This document shows, in pieces, positions 1-7,947 of a stretch of 64,000 nt of DNA (position 1 is its first letter; each line of letters begins with the position of its first letter). This stretch comes from Streptomyces sp. NRRL S-340. Lineage in GTDB: Bacteria > Actinomycetota > Actinomycetes > Streptomycetales > Streptomycetaceae. The translations under genes and the position numbers were made by a program. The notes under the pieces are model-generated. The model was given only the letters and a program-made list of their open reading frames with translations. It did no database searches and was not told the origin of the DNA. The stretch is from contig NZ_JOIY01000040.1 of assembly GCF_000720185.1 (NCBI RefSeq), positions 1 to 64,000 on the forward strand, read 5' to 3'.

Positions 1-233
1 GGGGCTGGGTTGCTGTGGCTTGCGGGCGGGGCTGGGTTGGTGTGGGGGGCGGTGGAGGTGCAGCGGGCCGGGCCCAGCCAGCCGCCGAACACCCCGGTGA
101 TCGCGTGCCCGCCGGGACACTCCGCCCGCCACGGCTCACCCGCGGCCACCGACAGGCGGTGCGCGGCCCGGGGCACCAGCAGCCCGGCGCCCGCGCCCCA
201 CAGGACGGCGACGACGATCAGGAGTACGCGCAC
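1..233 (-). CDS. Prepilin peptidase-like protein, N-terminal part only (cut by window edge)
   Basis: Reading the minus strand from a GTG at 231-233 gives an open frame running off the window start, with an in-frame TAG four codons upstream of the GTG that fixes the start. The first 17 residues (V/MRVLLIVVAVLWGAGAG) form one hydrophobic helix followed by LVPRAAHRLSV, the shape of the first membrane segment of Streptomyces prepilin peptidases (A24 family). Only 77 residues are visible and the catalytic aspartates lie outside, so function rests on position: it follows the tad genes on the same strand, which would need such an enzyme to process the Flp and TadE prepilins. It could also be another small membrane protein. 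Confidence 0.5.
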   Translation of the reverse strand, partial: MRVLLIVVAVLWGAGAGLLVPRAAHRLSVAAGEPWRAECPGGHAITGVFGGWLGPARCTSTAPHTNPAPPASHSNPA

Positions 234-419
234 GCCGGGACCCTAGCGGGGGACCGGGCGGTACGGCATGGGCCCGTGGACCCAAGGGGCCGGGCTCACG
301 GGCCCAGGGCGGGCCGGCGGCGTACCCATGGCGTGCCCCTGACGCGCCCGTGGCGGGGCTTCCGGCTGGGGGATACCGTCGGCCGGACACTTCGCGGCGG
401 AGCGGGAAGGCGGCCCGGC

Positions 420-860
420 ATGGCAGGACGCTGGCGGGACGGACGGGGCCGGCTGATCGTGCCCGGGGGTGCGGGCGACGGAGACGGAGGGGGCGACGGG
501 GAGGCGGGTGCGGCGGCGGTGACGGTGCCTCTCGAACTGGCGGCGTCCTACCGGGCCCGCACGCGCGGGCTGCTCGGCCGCGACGCCGTCGACGGCGCCC
601 TCCTCCTCTCCCCCGCGGGCAGCATCCACACCTTCGGCATGCGTATCCCCATCGACGTCGCCTACCTCGACCGCGGCCTGCGGGTCCTCGCCGTCGTCAC
701 GATGCGGCCGGGCCGCCTGGGCCGCCCCCGCCTCCGCTCCCGGCACGTCCTGGAGGCGGCGGCGGGGGCGATGGCGCGGTGGGGGGTGCGGGCGGGGGTA
801 CGGGTGTCGGTGGAGGCGGATTTCCCTGCTGGATCCCCGGGGGCCCGTCAGCCGGACTGA
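420..860 (+). CDS. DUF192 family protein
   Basis: The 146-residue product begins at ATG 420; longer upstream frames lack conserved sequence. Residues about 35-135 match the DUF192 fold: an LELAASYRARTRGLLGR start, the typical SIHTFGMRIPIDVAYLD core and a VLEAAAGAMARWGV end. DUF192 proteins are small beta-rich proteins of unknown biochemical role, often secreted elsewhere; this copy has no signal peptide. It is the only plus-strand gene beside the minus-strand pilus block. DUF192 genes often sit next to tad or type II secretion genes in actinomycetes, but a role in pilus assembly is inference. Confidence 0.8.
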   Translation: MAGRWRDGRGRLIVPGGAGDGDGGGDGEAGAAAVTVPLELAASYRARTRGLLGRDAVDGALLLSPAGSIHTFGMRIPIDVAYLDRGLRVLAVVTMRPGRLGRPRLRSRHVLEAAAGAMARWGVRAGVRVSVEADFPAGSPGARQPD

Positions 861-933
861 GCACCCGTCGCGGAGCGCACCGTGCAGGCCACGCGTGTCC
901 CGGCGTCGGACCGGGAGTCAGGTCCGGGTGCGG

Positions 934-1569
934 TCAGCTCTGGGTGCGCGGGAAGGTGACCTCCACTCGGCGGTTCTTCTTGCGGCCGTCCTCCGTGGCG
1001 TTGTCCGCGATGGGGTAGTCCTCGGCGTAGCCGCGTACGTCGAAGGTGATGGCCGGATCGTTCAGCTCCTGGGAGAGGACGTCCTGGACGGCGTTGGCGC
1101 GCTGCTTGGACAGGACGACGCCGTGTTCGTGGGTGCCGAGGTTGTCGGTGAAGCCGAAGACCCGGACCTGGGAGGCGTTCTGCTTCTTGATCTCCTGGGC
1201 GATGGCGTCGATGCGGGACCTGGCCTGGTCGCTGAGTTTCGCGCTGTCCTTGGCGAACAGCACCTCGGCCTGCAGTGCGAACGTCACGTCCGTGTTGGTG
1301 TCCTCACGGCGTTCCTCGCCGCCCTGGTCCTCGACCACCGACTTGATGTCCAGCACCTTGGGCGCGGCGAGGGTCGCCCCCTCCGGGAGCTTGAGGTCCG
1401 GGTCGTTCGGGTCGACCTTCACGGGGGGCGCGGCGGAGGACTCGGTGCCCGGCGGGACACTCGGGGCGGTGCCGTCGGCACGGGCCGCGGCGGCTCCGCA
1501 GAGGTCGGCGGCGAGCAGGAGGGCGACGGCGCCCAGGGCGAGGGAGAGCCGGGGTGGGGTGTGGGTCAT
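934..1569 (-). CDS. OmpA-domain secreted protein at the end of the tad locus
   Basis: The 211-residue product has a signal peptide (hydrophobic core about residues 8-28, probable cleavage after AARA near residue 31). A proline-rich linker follows, then an OmpA/MotB-like peptidoglycan-binding domain from about residue 100. Visible signatures are VLFAKDSAKL, VFGFTDNLG, LSKQRANAVQDVL and the closing KNRRVEVTF. OmpA-like domains bind diaminopimelate-containing peptidoglycan without being membrane pores, so this protein probably anchors the pilus machinery or another exported component to the wall. It lies 10 bases after the lipoprotein gene, consistent with one transcript. Confidence 0.85.
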   Translation of the reverse strand: MTHTPPRLSLALGAVALLLAADLCGAAAARADGTAPSVPPGTESSAAPPVKVDPNDPDLKLPEGATLAAPKVLDIKSVVEDQGGEERREDTNTDVTFALQAEVLFAKDSAKLSDQARSRIDAIAQEIKKQNASQVRVFGFTDNLGTHEHGVVLSKQRANAVQDVLSQELNDPAITFDVRGYAEDYPIADNATEDGRKKNRRVEVTFPRTQS

Positions 1570-1579
1570 GGTGGCCGCC

Positions 1580-2164
1580 TCACCCGGAGATCTTGACGGT
1601 GCCGCTGGAGAAGGTGGGGAGTTGCAGGGTCACGTCGGTGGTGTCGGCCGGGGGGGCGGGGAATTGCATGAAGACGGGGATGGTCTGGCCTGACTCGATG
1701 GTCGTCAGACCAACCGTCGTCAGTGGGCGCCCGTCTGTGTCCCGGAGCACGTAGTAGCGCTTCTTTCCGTTGGAATCCACCAGGGTGGCTCCACCGAGCG
1801 ACTGACCATGCTTGATGATCTCGGTCTCGTCCCCACTCATCTGGGACGGGAGGACGGCTGACTTGGCCCCGTCGTTCTTGATGCTGCCGTTCACGGTGAC
1901 GAAGCCGCCGGAGTCCCGCTGGGCAGAAGCGACGTCGAAAAGCAGACCGTCCGGCCCCCGAAGCTCTGCCAGTGGAGCTTGCGACTGCCCCTCCTGAGCA
2001 CTCGCAACCGAACCGCCGCCGCCTTTGGAGGCCGAGGCGGTGGGCGCCTGGGGCTTGTCGTCCTCGCCGCCGCTGCCGCAGCCGACCGCACCGACGGCCA
2101 GACCGGCCGCCATGGTCAACGCGAGTAGCCCCCTGGGGGCCCTCACAGTGAACCGCATGCTCAT
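1580..2164 (-). CDS. Lipoprotein of the tad locus, unknown function
   Basis: The 194-residue product carries a type II signal: basic N-terminus, hydrophobic stretch and a lipobox ending AVGC with the modified cysteine at residue 29. A Gly/Ser/Asp-rich tether follows. From about residue 65 there is a compact beta-rich domain (LLFDVASAQRDSGGFVTVNGSIKNDG, split here from a longer run) resembling small immunoglobulin-like extracellular domains. No catalytic motif is recognisable. It is 35 bases after the TadG-like gene and 10 bases before the OmpA gene, so co-transcription and a shared role at the cell surface are likely. I do not recognise a named family. Confidence 0.7.
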   Translation of the reverse strand: MSMRFTVRAPRGLLALTMAAGLAVGAVGCGSGGEDDKPQAPTASASKGGGGSVASAQEGQSQAPLAELRGPDGLLFDVASAQRDSGGFVTVNGSIKNDGAKSAVLPSQMSGDETEIIKHGQSLGGATLVDSNGKKRYYVLRDTDGRPLTTVGLTTIESGQTIPVFMQFPAPPADTTDVTLQLPTFSSGTVKISG

Positions 2165-2199
2165 CGCTCTGCTTCCTTCGTCGCTCAGTGTTTCGGGAG

Positions 2200-2802
2200 T
2201 CAGTCGGCCAGGTGGACGTCGAACAGGTCCTGAGGTCGGGGGACGTCGGTGACGTCCTTGGGGTCCAGGTCCCAGTACCGGTTGTTCTTGCAGACGAGGC
2301 GCGGCAGCGCAGAACGGTCCGTGCCCGCGGGCAGGGGATCGAACGTACAGAGCCGCTCGATCACCGCAGTGGCGTGCGCCTTCGAGTGCTTGCTCTCGGT
2401 GATGGGGACGACCGACTTGCCCATCGCCTTGTTCGTCTCCACATCGACTGTGTAGCTGAGCGGACCGCTCTGCACGCAGTCATTCACCTGGGCGTCGTTC
2501 CGCTGGGCGAGTTCGTAAGCGCGCCAGCACGACGGTTCGAGCCCGTCACCGTTGCCGTCGAAGATCCTCTGCCACTCGTCCGGATCTGCTACGTCCTTCA
2601 ACCACTCAGCGGCGAGCTGATCCCGCGTGTCCTGCGCAGCAGCGAGCGCTGCAGCGTCGGCAGCCGTCTGTGCACCGCTTCGGTTCACCGTCGCCTGGCC
2701 GACCGCGAAATACGCCAATCCGAGAAAGAGCAGGCCCGCCACCACCGTGATGTAGATGGGGAAGGCCTGTCCTGCGTCACCGCACCGGCGGAGGTGCGTC
2801 AA
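2200..2802 (-). CDS. TadG-like pilus assembly protein
   Basis: The likely start is a TTG at 2800-2802 overlapping the stop of the pilin gene (TTGA), giving 200 residues. After a short basic leader comes GDAGQAFPIYITVVAGLLFL, a prepilin-like cleavage region followed by one transmembrane helix (about residues 14-36). The exported remainder contains QTAADAAALAAAQ, the hallmark of TadE/TadG-type Flp pseudopilin proteins. No von Willebrand domain is present, so it is shorter than proteobacterial TadG. Translational coupling to the Flp pilin through the 3-4 base overlap suggests the two are made together. A longer start upstream is excluded because it would read through the pilin gene. Confidence 0.72.
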   Translation of the reverse strand: MTHLRRCGDAGQAFPIYITVVAGLLFLGLAYFAVGQATVNRSGAQTAADAAALAAAQDTRDQLAAEWLKDVADPDEWQRIFDGNGDGLEPSCWRAYELAQRNDAQVNDCVQSGPLSYTVDVETNKAMGKSVVPITESKHSKAHATAVIERLCTFDPLPAGTDRSALPRLVCKNNRYWDLDPKDVTDVPRPQDLFDVHLAD

Positions 2803-3032
2803 TTGCCGACCTTGCCGATCAGTCCTGTGATCTTGTTCAGAATCGTCTGCCCGATGCTCGTGCCATTGATGACCAGGACGATGGCCACGACGACGGCGAG
2901 GATGCCCAGGTACTCCACCGCCGTCTGCCCCTTGTCGCCGGCGCGGCGTTGCATCGCTCGGGTGGTGGTGTTCTTCCAGCCGTTCACGCGGACCTTGGTC
3001 GCCACCACGGTCTTCAGCATCAGGTCGCTCAT
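2799..3032 (-). CDS. Flp-type pilin precursor
   Basis: The 77-residue product starts at ATG 3032, preceded by GGAGGGG at good spacing. It has a basic leader of 35 residues ending in Gly, then the type IVb prepilin motif G-QTAVEYLGI (cleavage after G35, Glu at mature position 5), a single hydrophobic helix and a short polar tail. This matches Flp pilins, the major subunit of Tad pili, which are cleaved by a prepilin peptidase in the membrane. The long basic leader is typical of actinobacterial versions. It lies downstream of the two-component genes and is coupled to the TadG-like gene. Confidence 0.82.
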   Translation of the reverse strand: MSDLMLKTVVATKVRVNGWKNTTTRAMQRRAGDKGQTAVEYLGILAVVVAIVLVINGTSIGQTILNKITGLIGKVGN

Positions 3033-3156
3033 GGTGTTCCCCTCCGGGTTCGGGCGCGGTGCCGGTTGCGGCAGGGGCACCGTACGGCCGGGCGGGCGGG
3101 GCGGCCGAGGGTCCGTGGGCCCAATTCCGGGCCCAGATCCGTACCGGCATCCCAGG

Positions 3157-4008
3157 TCACCTCGCTTCCCGTGACGTGGAGTCGGGGGCCGTGCCCAGCC
3201 ACTTCGCGGCGGCCTCGGCGCGGCTGGTGCTGTGGAGCTTGGCGAAGATGCGGTTGATGTGGTTCTTGACGGTCTTCTCGCTGATGAAGCACACGGCGGC
3301 GATCTGCTGGTTCGTCATGCCGGACGCGATGAGGTCCATGATCTCCGCCTCCCTCGCGCTGAGTCGGAACCTCGACCTGTCGACCGGGGACGACTGTCTC
3401 ATAGATGATTGCACCTGCGAAAGGGTTTCTGCAGAGACACGCAGATTATTGGCAGTTGAGGGATCTTTGACGTGTGCATTCGCATCCATCTCGCCCAGGC
3501 CGTCCGGCAGGGAACCGCCGGCCGGCGCCGGGCCACGGCGCAGTTGGGCCAGCAGCGCTCCCGTCGCCGTCGACGTGAAGCGGGCGTGTCCCTGGCTGAT
3601 GTCCCGCACCGCGTCGATCAGTTGGCCGGCCGTGAACTCGCCGTGGACGAGGTAACCGGCCGCGCCCCTGCGCAGGGCCTCCCGCACGATCTCCGCCTCG
3701 CCGCTGTAGGTGAGCATCAGCACCGGGGCGACCGGCACCAGGTGGGGCAGGGCGGAGATGCCGTCGACGCCGGGCATGCGGACGTCGAGGAGGACGACGT
3801 CCGGGCGGTGGTGGTACGTGGCTTCCCAGGCCTCACGGCCGTCCGCGGCCTCCGCCACGACCGTGATGTCCTCGCGGCCGGAGAGCAGGGCGGTGAGACC
3901 GGCCCGGACCACCGGGTTGTCGTCCGCGACGACGACCCGCAGGGGCGCGCGACGGCGGGCATCCGGGTCCTGGGGCGAGGGCGGGCGCGGCGGTGTCTCG
4001 TGCGGCAC
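3157..4008 (-). CDS. NarL/LuxR-type response regulator within the tad locus
   Basis: The 283-residue protein has a receiver domain (about residues 24-140) with DD at 29-30 and phosphoacceptor Asp75 in VVLLDVRMPG. A long variable linker (about 145-210) follows, then a C-terminal LuxR/GerE helix-turn-helix (LSAREAEIMDLIASGMTNQQIA, split here; then EKTVKNHINRIF). It starts 88 bases after the stop of the sensor kinase gene and is presumably its cognate regulator. The conserved receiver lysine, expected near GAAGYL, is replaced by VHG, so phosphotransfer could be altered. Its likely targets are the pilus genes around it; this is inference from position. Confidence 0.88.
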   Translation of the reverse strand: MPHETPPRPPSPQDPDARRRAPLRVVVADDNPVVRAGLTALLSGREDITVVAEAADGREAWEATYHHRPDVVLLDVRMPGVDGISALPHLVPVAPVLMLTYSGEAEIVREALRRGAAGYLVHGEFTAGQLIDAVRDISQGHARFTSTATGALLAQLRRGPAPAGGSLPDGLGEMDANAHVKDPSTANNLRVSAETLSQVQSSMRQSSPVDRSRFRLSAREAEIMDLIASGMTNQQIAAVCFISEKTVKNHINRIFAKLHSTSRAEAAAKWLGTAPDSTSREAR

Positions 4009-4096
4009 AGGGCCTCCTCTCGGGCTTGACGCGAGTGGTGGGTGAGGCGGGGCCGGTTCGCTGTGGGGCCGGGGGTCCGCCGGGCGGGAGCGGGGG

Positions 4097-6052
4097 TCAA
4101 GGGGATGGAGGCGGGGGTCGGGACGGCAGGGCGTCCAGCGGTAGTTCGAGGGACACCGCCGTGCCCTTCGCGTGGCGGCCCGGGCCGATGGTCAGGCGGG
4201 CGCCGATCGCCGCTGCCCTCTCCACCATGCCGACCAGGCCGAAGTGGCCGGTGCGGCGCAGTTGTCCGATGGTGGTGCCCGGGGGCAGGCCCCGGCCGTC
4301 GTCGAGGACGCTGAGGCGGAGCAGGTCGCCGTCGCGGCCCACCCGCACCTCGACGCGGCTCGGCGCGCCGTGGCGGTGGGCGTTCTCCATCGCCTCCGCG
4401 GCGATGGAGCGGAGCTGGCGCGTCACTGCGGGCGGCAGGGGCGGGGGTGTTCCTCCCGCCGTGGCGCCCCCGGACGGGAGACAGGTGGCGGGCAGGCCGG
4501 TACGGGCGCTGAAGTCGCGTACCTCCGCGTCGAGTTCGGTGAGCAGGTCCCTTCCACCGTCCGGGTTCGGATCCGGGTTCGGATCCGGGTTCGGGTCGTG
4601 TACGCACCGCAGGTCCGTCAGCAGGGCGCGTGACTCGGCCGCGGCACGGCGGGCCGAGCGGGCGACGAGGTCCGCCTGCCGCCGGATCAGGGCGGGGTCG
4701 GGACGGTCCGCGCCGGCCGAGCGGGCCAGGCCGTCGGCGGCCAGCGCCACGCCGTGCAGGGTCTTCGCCACGGAGTCGTGCATCTCCCGGGCGAGGCGGG
4801 CCCGCTCGGCGCTCACGGCCTCGCTGACGGCGAGGCGGGCCTGGACCGCGGTCAGTGTCCGGCTGGCCTCGCCGAAGCGGAGGAGCAGCGTGCGCTGGGT
4901 GGCGCCGGCCGCGCCCACGACGACGCACAGACCGGGGAAGAGGGCGGACTGGGCGAGGTTGGCGTGCAGTTCCCTGGTCGCGGCGTAGACGAGGAACAGG
5001 ATGAGGGACTGGAGCGAGGCGAAGATCGCGGCGCCGCGCCAGCTGTAGACGAGGCCGGCGAGCAGGGGTGTGCAGACGCTGACGTAGGCCAGGGTGCTGT
5101 CCGGGCCGGCCGCGACGAGCAGGAGCGCGCCGAAGAGGGTGTCCAGGGCCAGCAGGGTGGGGTGGCGCAGGAGCAGCGGGCCGAAGCGTTCCCAGTCCCG
5201 GAAGAGGACGTAGGAGCCCATGAAGGTGAGGACCACCGCGGCACCGACGAGGCGCACGGCCAGGCCGGGGGCGGCGTGGACGAGGGCGGCCGGGGCGGAG
5301 AGGGCGATCATCGCCAGCCGGAAGGCGAAGACGTGCCGGCACATCGCCTGGAGGGCACTGATCTGAAGCCTCTCCGGGGCGGCGAGGCCCTGCGGGGCGG
5401 GTGCGGCGGGGTTCGGTCCAGGGGGGCGAGTTCCTGCGGCTCCGCTCCGGCGGGCCGGGGCCGGGGGAGGGAGGCCCGGATCGGCAGAAGCGGAAAGGCC
5501 CTGCGGGAGCGGGGCGGCGAGGCCCTGCGGGTCCAGGGGGGCGAGTTGCTGCGCGTCCGGGCCGACGGGCATCCGCGGGACCGGCCCATCGGGCATCAGC
5601 GGGACAGGGCTGGCGGGCATCCGCAGGTCCGGACCGACGGCCCCCCGCGGGTCCGGGCCAGCGGGCATCCGCGGGACAGGGCCAGCGGAGTCTTGTGACC
5701 GCCGACCCGACTGTCCCCGTGGCCCCGGATGTTCCGGTGAACCCGGTTGCTCCCGCGACCCTGGCTGTTCCTGTGACCCCGGTTGCTCTCGTGCCCCCGG
5801 CTCTTCCGGCGGCCCCGACTGCTCCCATGCCCCCGGCGATTCCCGTAGTCCCGTCGTTTCCCGTGACCCAAGCTGCGCCCATGACCCGGGCTTTCCCCAT
5901 GCCCCCGGCTGTTCCGGCGGACCCGGCTGTTCCCGTGGCCCCGGCCGCTCCCATGGCTCCGAGGGCCCCGGTACGGCCGGCAGGGGCTCCGGTGTCGCCT
6001 TCGCGGCGGGGTGTGGGCCGTACCGGCGGACGTGTTCCTCCGTGGACGGCAT
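4097..6052 (-). CDS. NarL-type sensor histidine kinase with repetitive N-terminal region
   Basis: The 651-residue product has three parts. Residues 1-225 are proline-rich tandem repeats. Residues about 230-385 are membrane helices ending in a short coiled coil. The C-terminal kinase has a HisKA_3 domain (His425 in EMHDSVAKTL), an N box (EAMENAHRHG), and G boxes (LDDGRGLPPG and GHFGLVGMVERA). A DPNP repeat sits between the His domain and the ATPase domain. It is placed between the TadC and regulator genes with short gaps. ATG 6052 is used here; GTG 6064 has a better spaced AGGAAG and is an alternative. Usual family members lack the 220-residue repeat extension. Confidence 0.85.
   Translation of the reverse strand: MPSTEEHVRRYGPHPAAKATPEPLPAVPGPSEPWERPGPREQPGPPEQPGAWGKPGSWAQLGSRETTGLRESPGAWEQSGPPEEPGAREQPGSQEQPGSREQPGSPEHPGPRGQSGRRSQDSAGPVPRMPAGPDPRGAVGPDLRMPASPVPLMPDGPVPRMPVGPDAQQLAPLDPQGLAAPLPQGLSASADPGLPPPAPARRSGAAGTRPPGPNPAAPAPQGLAAPERLQISALQAMCRHVFAFRLAMIALSAPAALVHAAPGLAVRLVGAAVVLTFMGSYVLFRDWERFGPLLLRHPTLLALDTLFGALLLVAAGPDSTLAYVSVCTPLLAGLVYSWRGAAIFASLQSLILFLVYAATRELHANLAQSALFPGLCVVVGAAGATQRTLLLRFGEASRTLTAVQARLAVSEAVSAERARLAREMHDSVAKTLHGVALAADGLARSAGADRPDPALIRRQADLVARSARRAAAESRALLTDLRCVHDPNPDPNPDPNPDGGRDLLTELDAEVRDFSARTGLPATCLPSGGATAGGTPPPLPPAVTRQLRSIAAEAMENAHRHGAPSRVEVRVGRDGDLLRLSVLDDGRGLPPGTTIGQLRRTGHFGLVGMVERAAAIGARLTIGPGRHAKGTAVSLELPLDALPSRPPPPSP
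4561..4600 (-). repeat. 12-bp tandem repeat encoding DPNP units inside the kinase
   Basis: The 12-base unit CCGGGTTCGGAT (plus-strand sense) is repeated about three times. It encodes D-P-N-P-D-P-N-P-D-P-N-P-D between the dimerisation/phosphoacceptor domain and the ATP-binding domain of the sensor kinase. The copies are nearly identical at nucleotide level, which suggests recent expansion. Confidence 0.8.
5471..5944 (-). repeat. Two adjacent in-frame tandem repeat arrays (18-bp and 24-bp periods) in the kinase N-terminus
   Basis: From 5944 down to about 5711 the kinase frame reads thirteen degenerate hexapeptides of type P-G-x-x-E-Q (for example PGPREQ, PGPPEQ, PGAREQ, PGSREQ). From 5686 down to about 5471 it reads about nine octapeptides of type x-G-P-x-P-R-M-P (AGPVPRMP, VGPDLRMP, DGPVPRMP). 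All units keep the frame open. The region has no predicted fold and is probably a flexible cytoplasmic or wall-spanning extension. Confidence 0.85.
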
Positions 6053-6072
6053 GTCCGTGGCCACCTGGCTTC

Positions 6073-6960
6073 CTACTTCCCCGTGACGGAGCCGAAGTCC
6101 ACGCCGGAGCCCAGGAGCAGGCCCGCGCCGAGGAGGATGAGGGTGGCCGGGACCATGAAGGTGGTGATCATCATGGTGGCCTTGGGGACCGCGCGGGCGG
6201 CCTTGCGGCGGGCGTTCTGCGCGTCGGTGCGGCGCATGTCCTTGGCCAGGGAGACGAGTGTGTCGACGATCGGCGCACCCAGTTCCTCGCCCTGCTGGAG
6301 GGCGGTGACGAACATCGCGACCTGTTCGGAGTCGTTCCTGCGGCGCAGTTCGGCGAAAGCCTCGCGGCGGCTCATGCCGAGGTCCATCTGGCGCAGGGTG
6401 ATGCGCAGTTCGTCCGCCCACGGGCCCTCGTAGCGGGAGGCCACCCGGTCCAGTGCCTGCCGGAAGCCGAGGCCCGCGCTGACGACGACGGCGAGGACGT
6501 CGAGGAAGTCGGGCAGCGTCCGTTCGATCACGTCCCGGCGGACCCGGATCGCCGACCAGATGCCCACCTCGGTCCAGAACGCGCCGAACGCGAAGAGGAG
6601 CAGGGCGACGACGAACTGGCCGCGCAGCAGGCAGAGCAGGCCTCCGAAGCCGCCCAGGAAGCCGTACACCGCACGGCGGGCCGCGTACCGGTCGATGGTC
6701 AGGCCGCCGGGGTTGCCGGCCAGGTCGATCTTGCGGCGGTAGCGCGCGACCAGCCTGGGGCCCATCAGGCGCAGTACGGCGGGGGCGTAACGCATGCCCA
6801 TGCGGTCGATGAGCGAGCCCACCGCGCCGGTGCGGGTGGAGCCGACCTCCAGCGCGAGCGCGAGGTCGCTGGGGAGCCGGGCGTCCGCGCGGTACATGCG
6901 GATGCCGGCGAAGGCGCCCCAGACACCGAGGCCCATCCCGAGTGCGAGCAGCCATGCCAT
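6073..6960 (-). CDS. TadC-like type II/IV secretion system F-domain protein
   Basis: The 295-residue membrane protein has an N-terminal helix (residues 1-20), a cytoplasmic region, a central pair of helices (about 100-140), the GspF domain (LPDFLDVLAVVVSAGLGFRQAL, split here; then QQGEELGAPIVDTLVSLA) and a C-terminal helix. In Tad systems TadB and TadC form the inner-membrane platform on which the TadA ATPase acts. It follows the TadB gene by 37 bases. The stop codon lies 8-21 bases before the alternative starts of the sensor kinase, so the kinase is probably co-transcribed with the platform. Confidence 0.88.
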   Translation of the reverse strand: MAWLLALGMGLGVWGAFAGIRMYRADARLPSDLALALEVGSTRTGAVGSLIDRMGMRYAPAVLRLMGPRLVARYRRKIDLAGNPGGLTIDRYAARRAVYGFLGGFGGLLCLLRGQFVVALLLFAFGAFWTEVGIWSAIRVRRDVIERTLPDFLDVLAVVVSAGLGFRQALDRVASRYEGPWADELRITLRQMDLGMSRREAFAELRRRNDSEQVAMFVTALQQGEELGAPIVDTLVSLAKDMRRTDAQNARRKAARAVPKATMMITTFMVPATLILLGAGLLLGSGVDFGSVTGK

Positions 6961-6997
6961 CGTCGGTCCTCTCCTTTCCTGCGCTGCCGTCGACCGG

Positions 6998-7939
6998 TCA
7001 GACGTCGATGCGGGACATCCGGCGGATGAGGAAGAATCCGACGGCGTACAGCGCGAAGGCGATGATCACCGCGGCCTGGCCGAGCGGTGAGCCCGTCATA
7101 CGGTCCAGGGCGCCCGCCTTGACGCCGTTCATCAGGAAGAGCGCGCCGACGCCGAGCACCGGCACCGCGTACGAGGTCATGTTGACCTGGGAGAGCTGGG
7201 TGCGGACCTCGCGGCGGGTCTCCTTGCGCTCCTCCAGGGTCTCGGTGAGGTTGCGCAGGGCGCTCACCACCTGGCCGCCGGCCCGGTTGGAGAGAACCAG
7301 GGTGGTGACCAGGACGACGAGTTCGCGCGAGGGCAGCCGGTCTGCCAGCTCACCGAGGGCGTCGTCCATGGACGCGCCCAGGGCCAGCTGGTGGGCCACC
7401 TTGCCCAGTTCCTCGCCCGCGGGGGCCTCCAGTTCCTCGGCGGCCATGCCGATGGCGGTGCGCAGGGCGAGGCCCGCCTGGGTGGCGTTGGCCAGGATGC
7501 GGGCCAGTTCGGGAAGCTGGTTGATGAACTTCTCGATGCGCCTGGCGCGCTGCCAGTTGAGGAACTGCACCGCCGCCCAGATGCCGAGGAGTCCGGCGAG
7601 CGGGCCGAAGAAGGGGGCCAGGGCCGCCTGGCCGAGCAGCCAGAGGGCGGCGACGACGGCGAGCATGCAGGCGGTGAACTCGCCGGGGGTGACGTCGAGG
7701 CCGGTGGCGGCCAGCCTCAGTTCGAGTTTCCGGCCGAGGGCGGTGCGCCGCAGGCGGCGGTCGAGGGAGCGGAAGCGGCGCCTGCGGCCCTGTGGAGCGC
7801 CGCTGGTCAGGGCGAGCCGGTCGACGAGTTCCGCCCGCTGGGCCCGGCCCGTGGTGCAGGCGTGCAGCCCGAGGACGGCCAGGACGCAGGTCAGCAGGGC
7901 GGCGCCGGTGGTGAGGGTGACGAGGGTGCTCAGGTCCAT
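6998..7939 (-). CDS. TadB-like type II/IV secretion system F-domain protein
   Basis: The 313-residue membrane protein starts at ATG 7939 with GGAG five bases upstream. It has an N-terminal helix (about residues 7-28), a basic cytoplasmic segment, a helix pair near 90-125, the F domain (INQLPELARILANATQAGLAL, split here; then LGASMDDALGELADRL) and C-terminal helices ending RRMSRIDV. It is paired with the following TadC gene, as in all tad clusters, and begins 8 bases after the TadA stop. The residue pattern fits TadB better than TadC because of its position directly after TadA. Confidence 0.88.
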   Translation of the reverse strand: MDLSTLVTLTTGAALLTCVLAVLGLHACTTGRAQRAELVDRLALTSGAPQGRRRRFRSLDRRLRRTALGRKLELRLAATGLDVTPGEFTACMLAVVAALWLLGQAALAPFFGPLAGLLGIWAAVQFLNWQRARRIEKFINQLPELARILANATQAGLALRTAIGMAAEELEAPAGEELGKVAHQLALGASMDDALGELADRLPSRELVVLVTTLVLSNRAGGQVVSALRNLTETLEERKETRREVRTQLSQVNMTSYAVPVLGVGALFLMNGVKAGALDRMTGSPLGQAAVIIAFALYAVGFFLIRRMSRIDV

Positions 7940-7947
7940 GGGGGCTC

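Noticed and set aside
3717..5954. Long minus-strand frame whose start reads like collagen (Gly-x-Thr/Ala triplets)
   Set aside because: It is the wrong frame over the kinase repeat arrays and the regulator gene. The Gly-x-y look comes from the 18-bp DNA repeat; the frame carrying the kinase domain is the real one.
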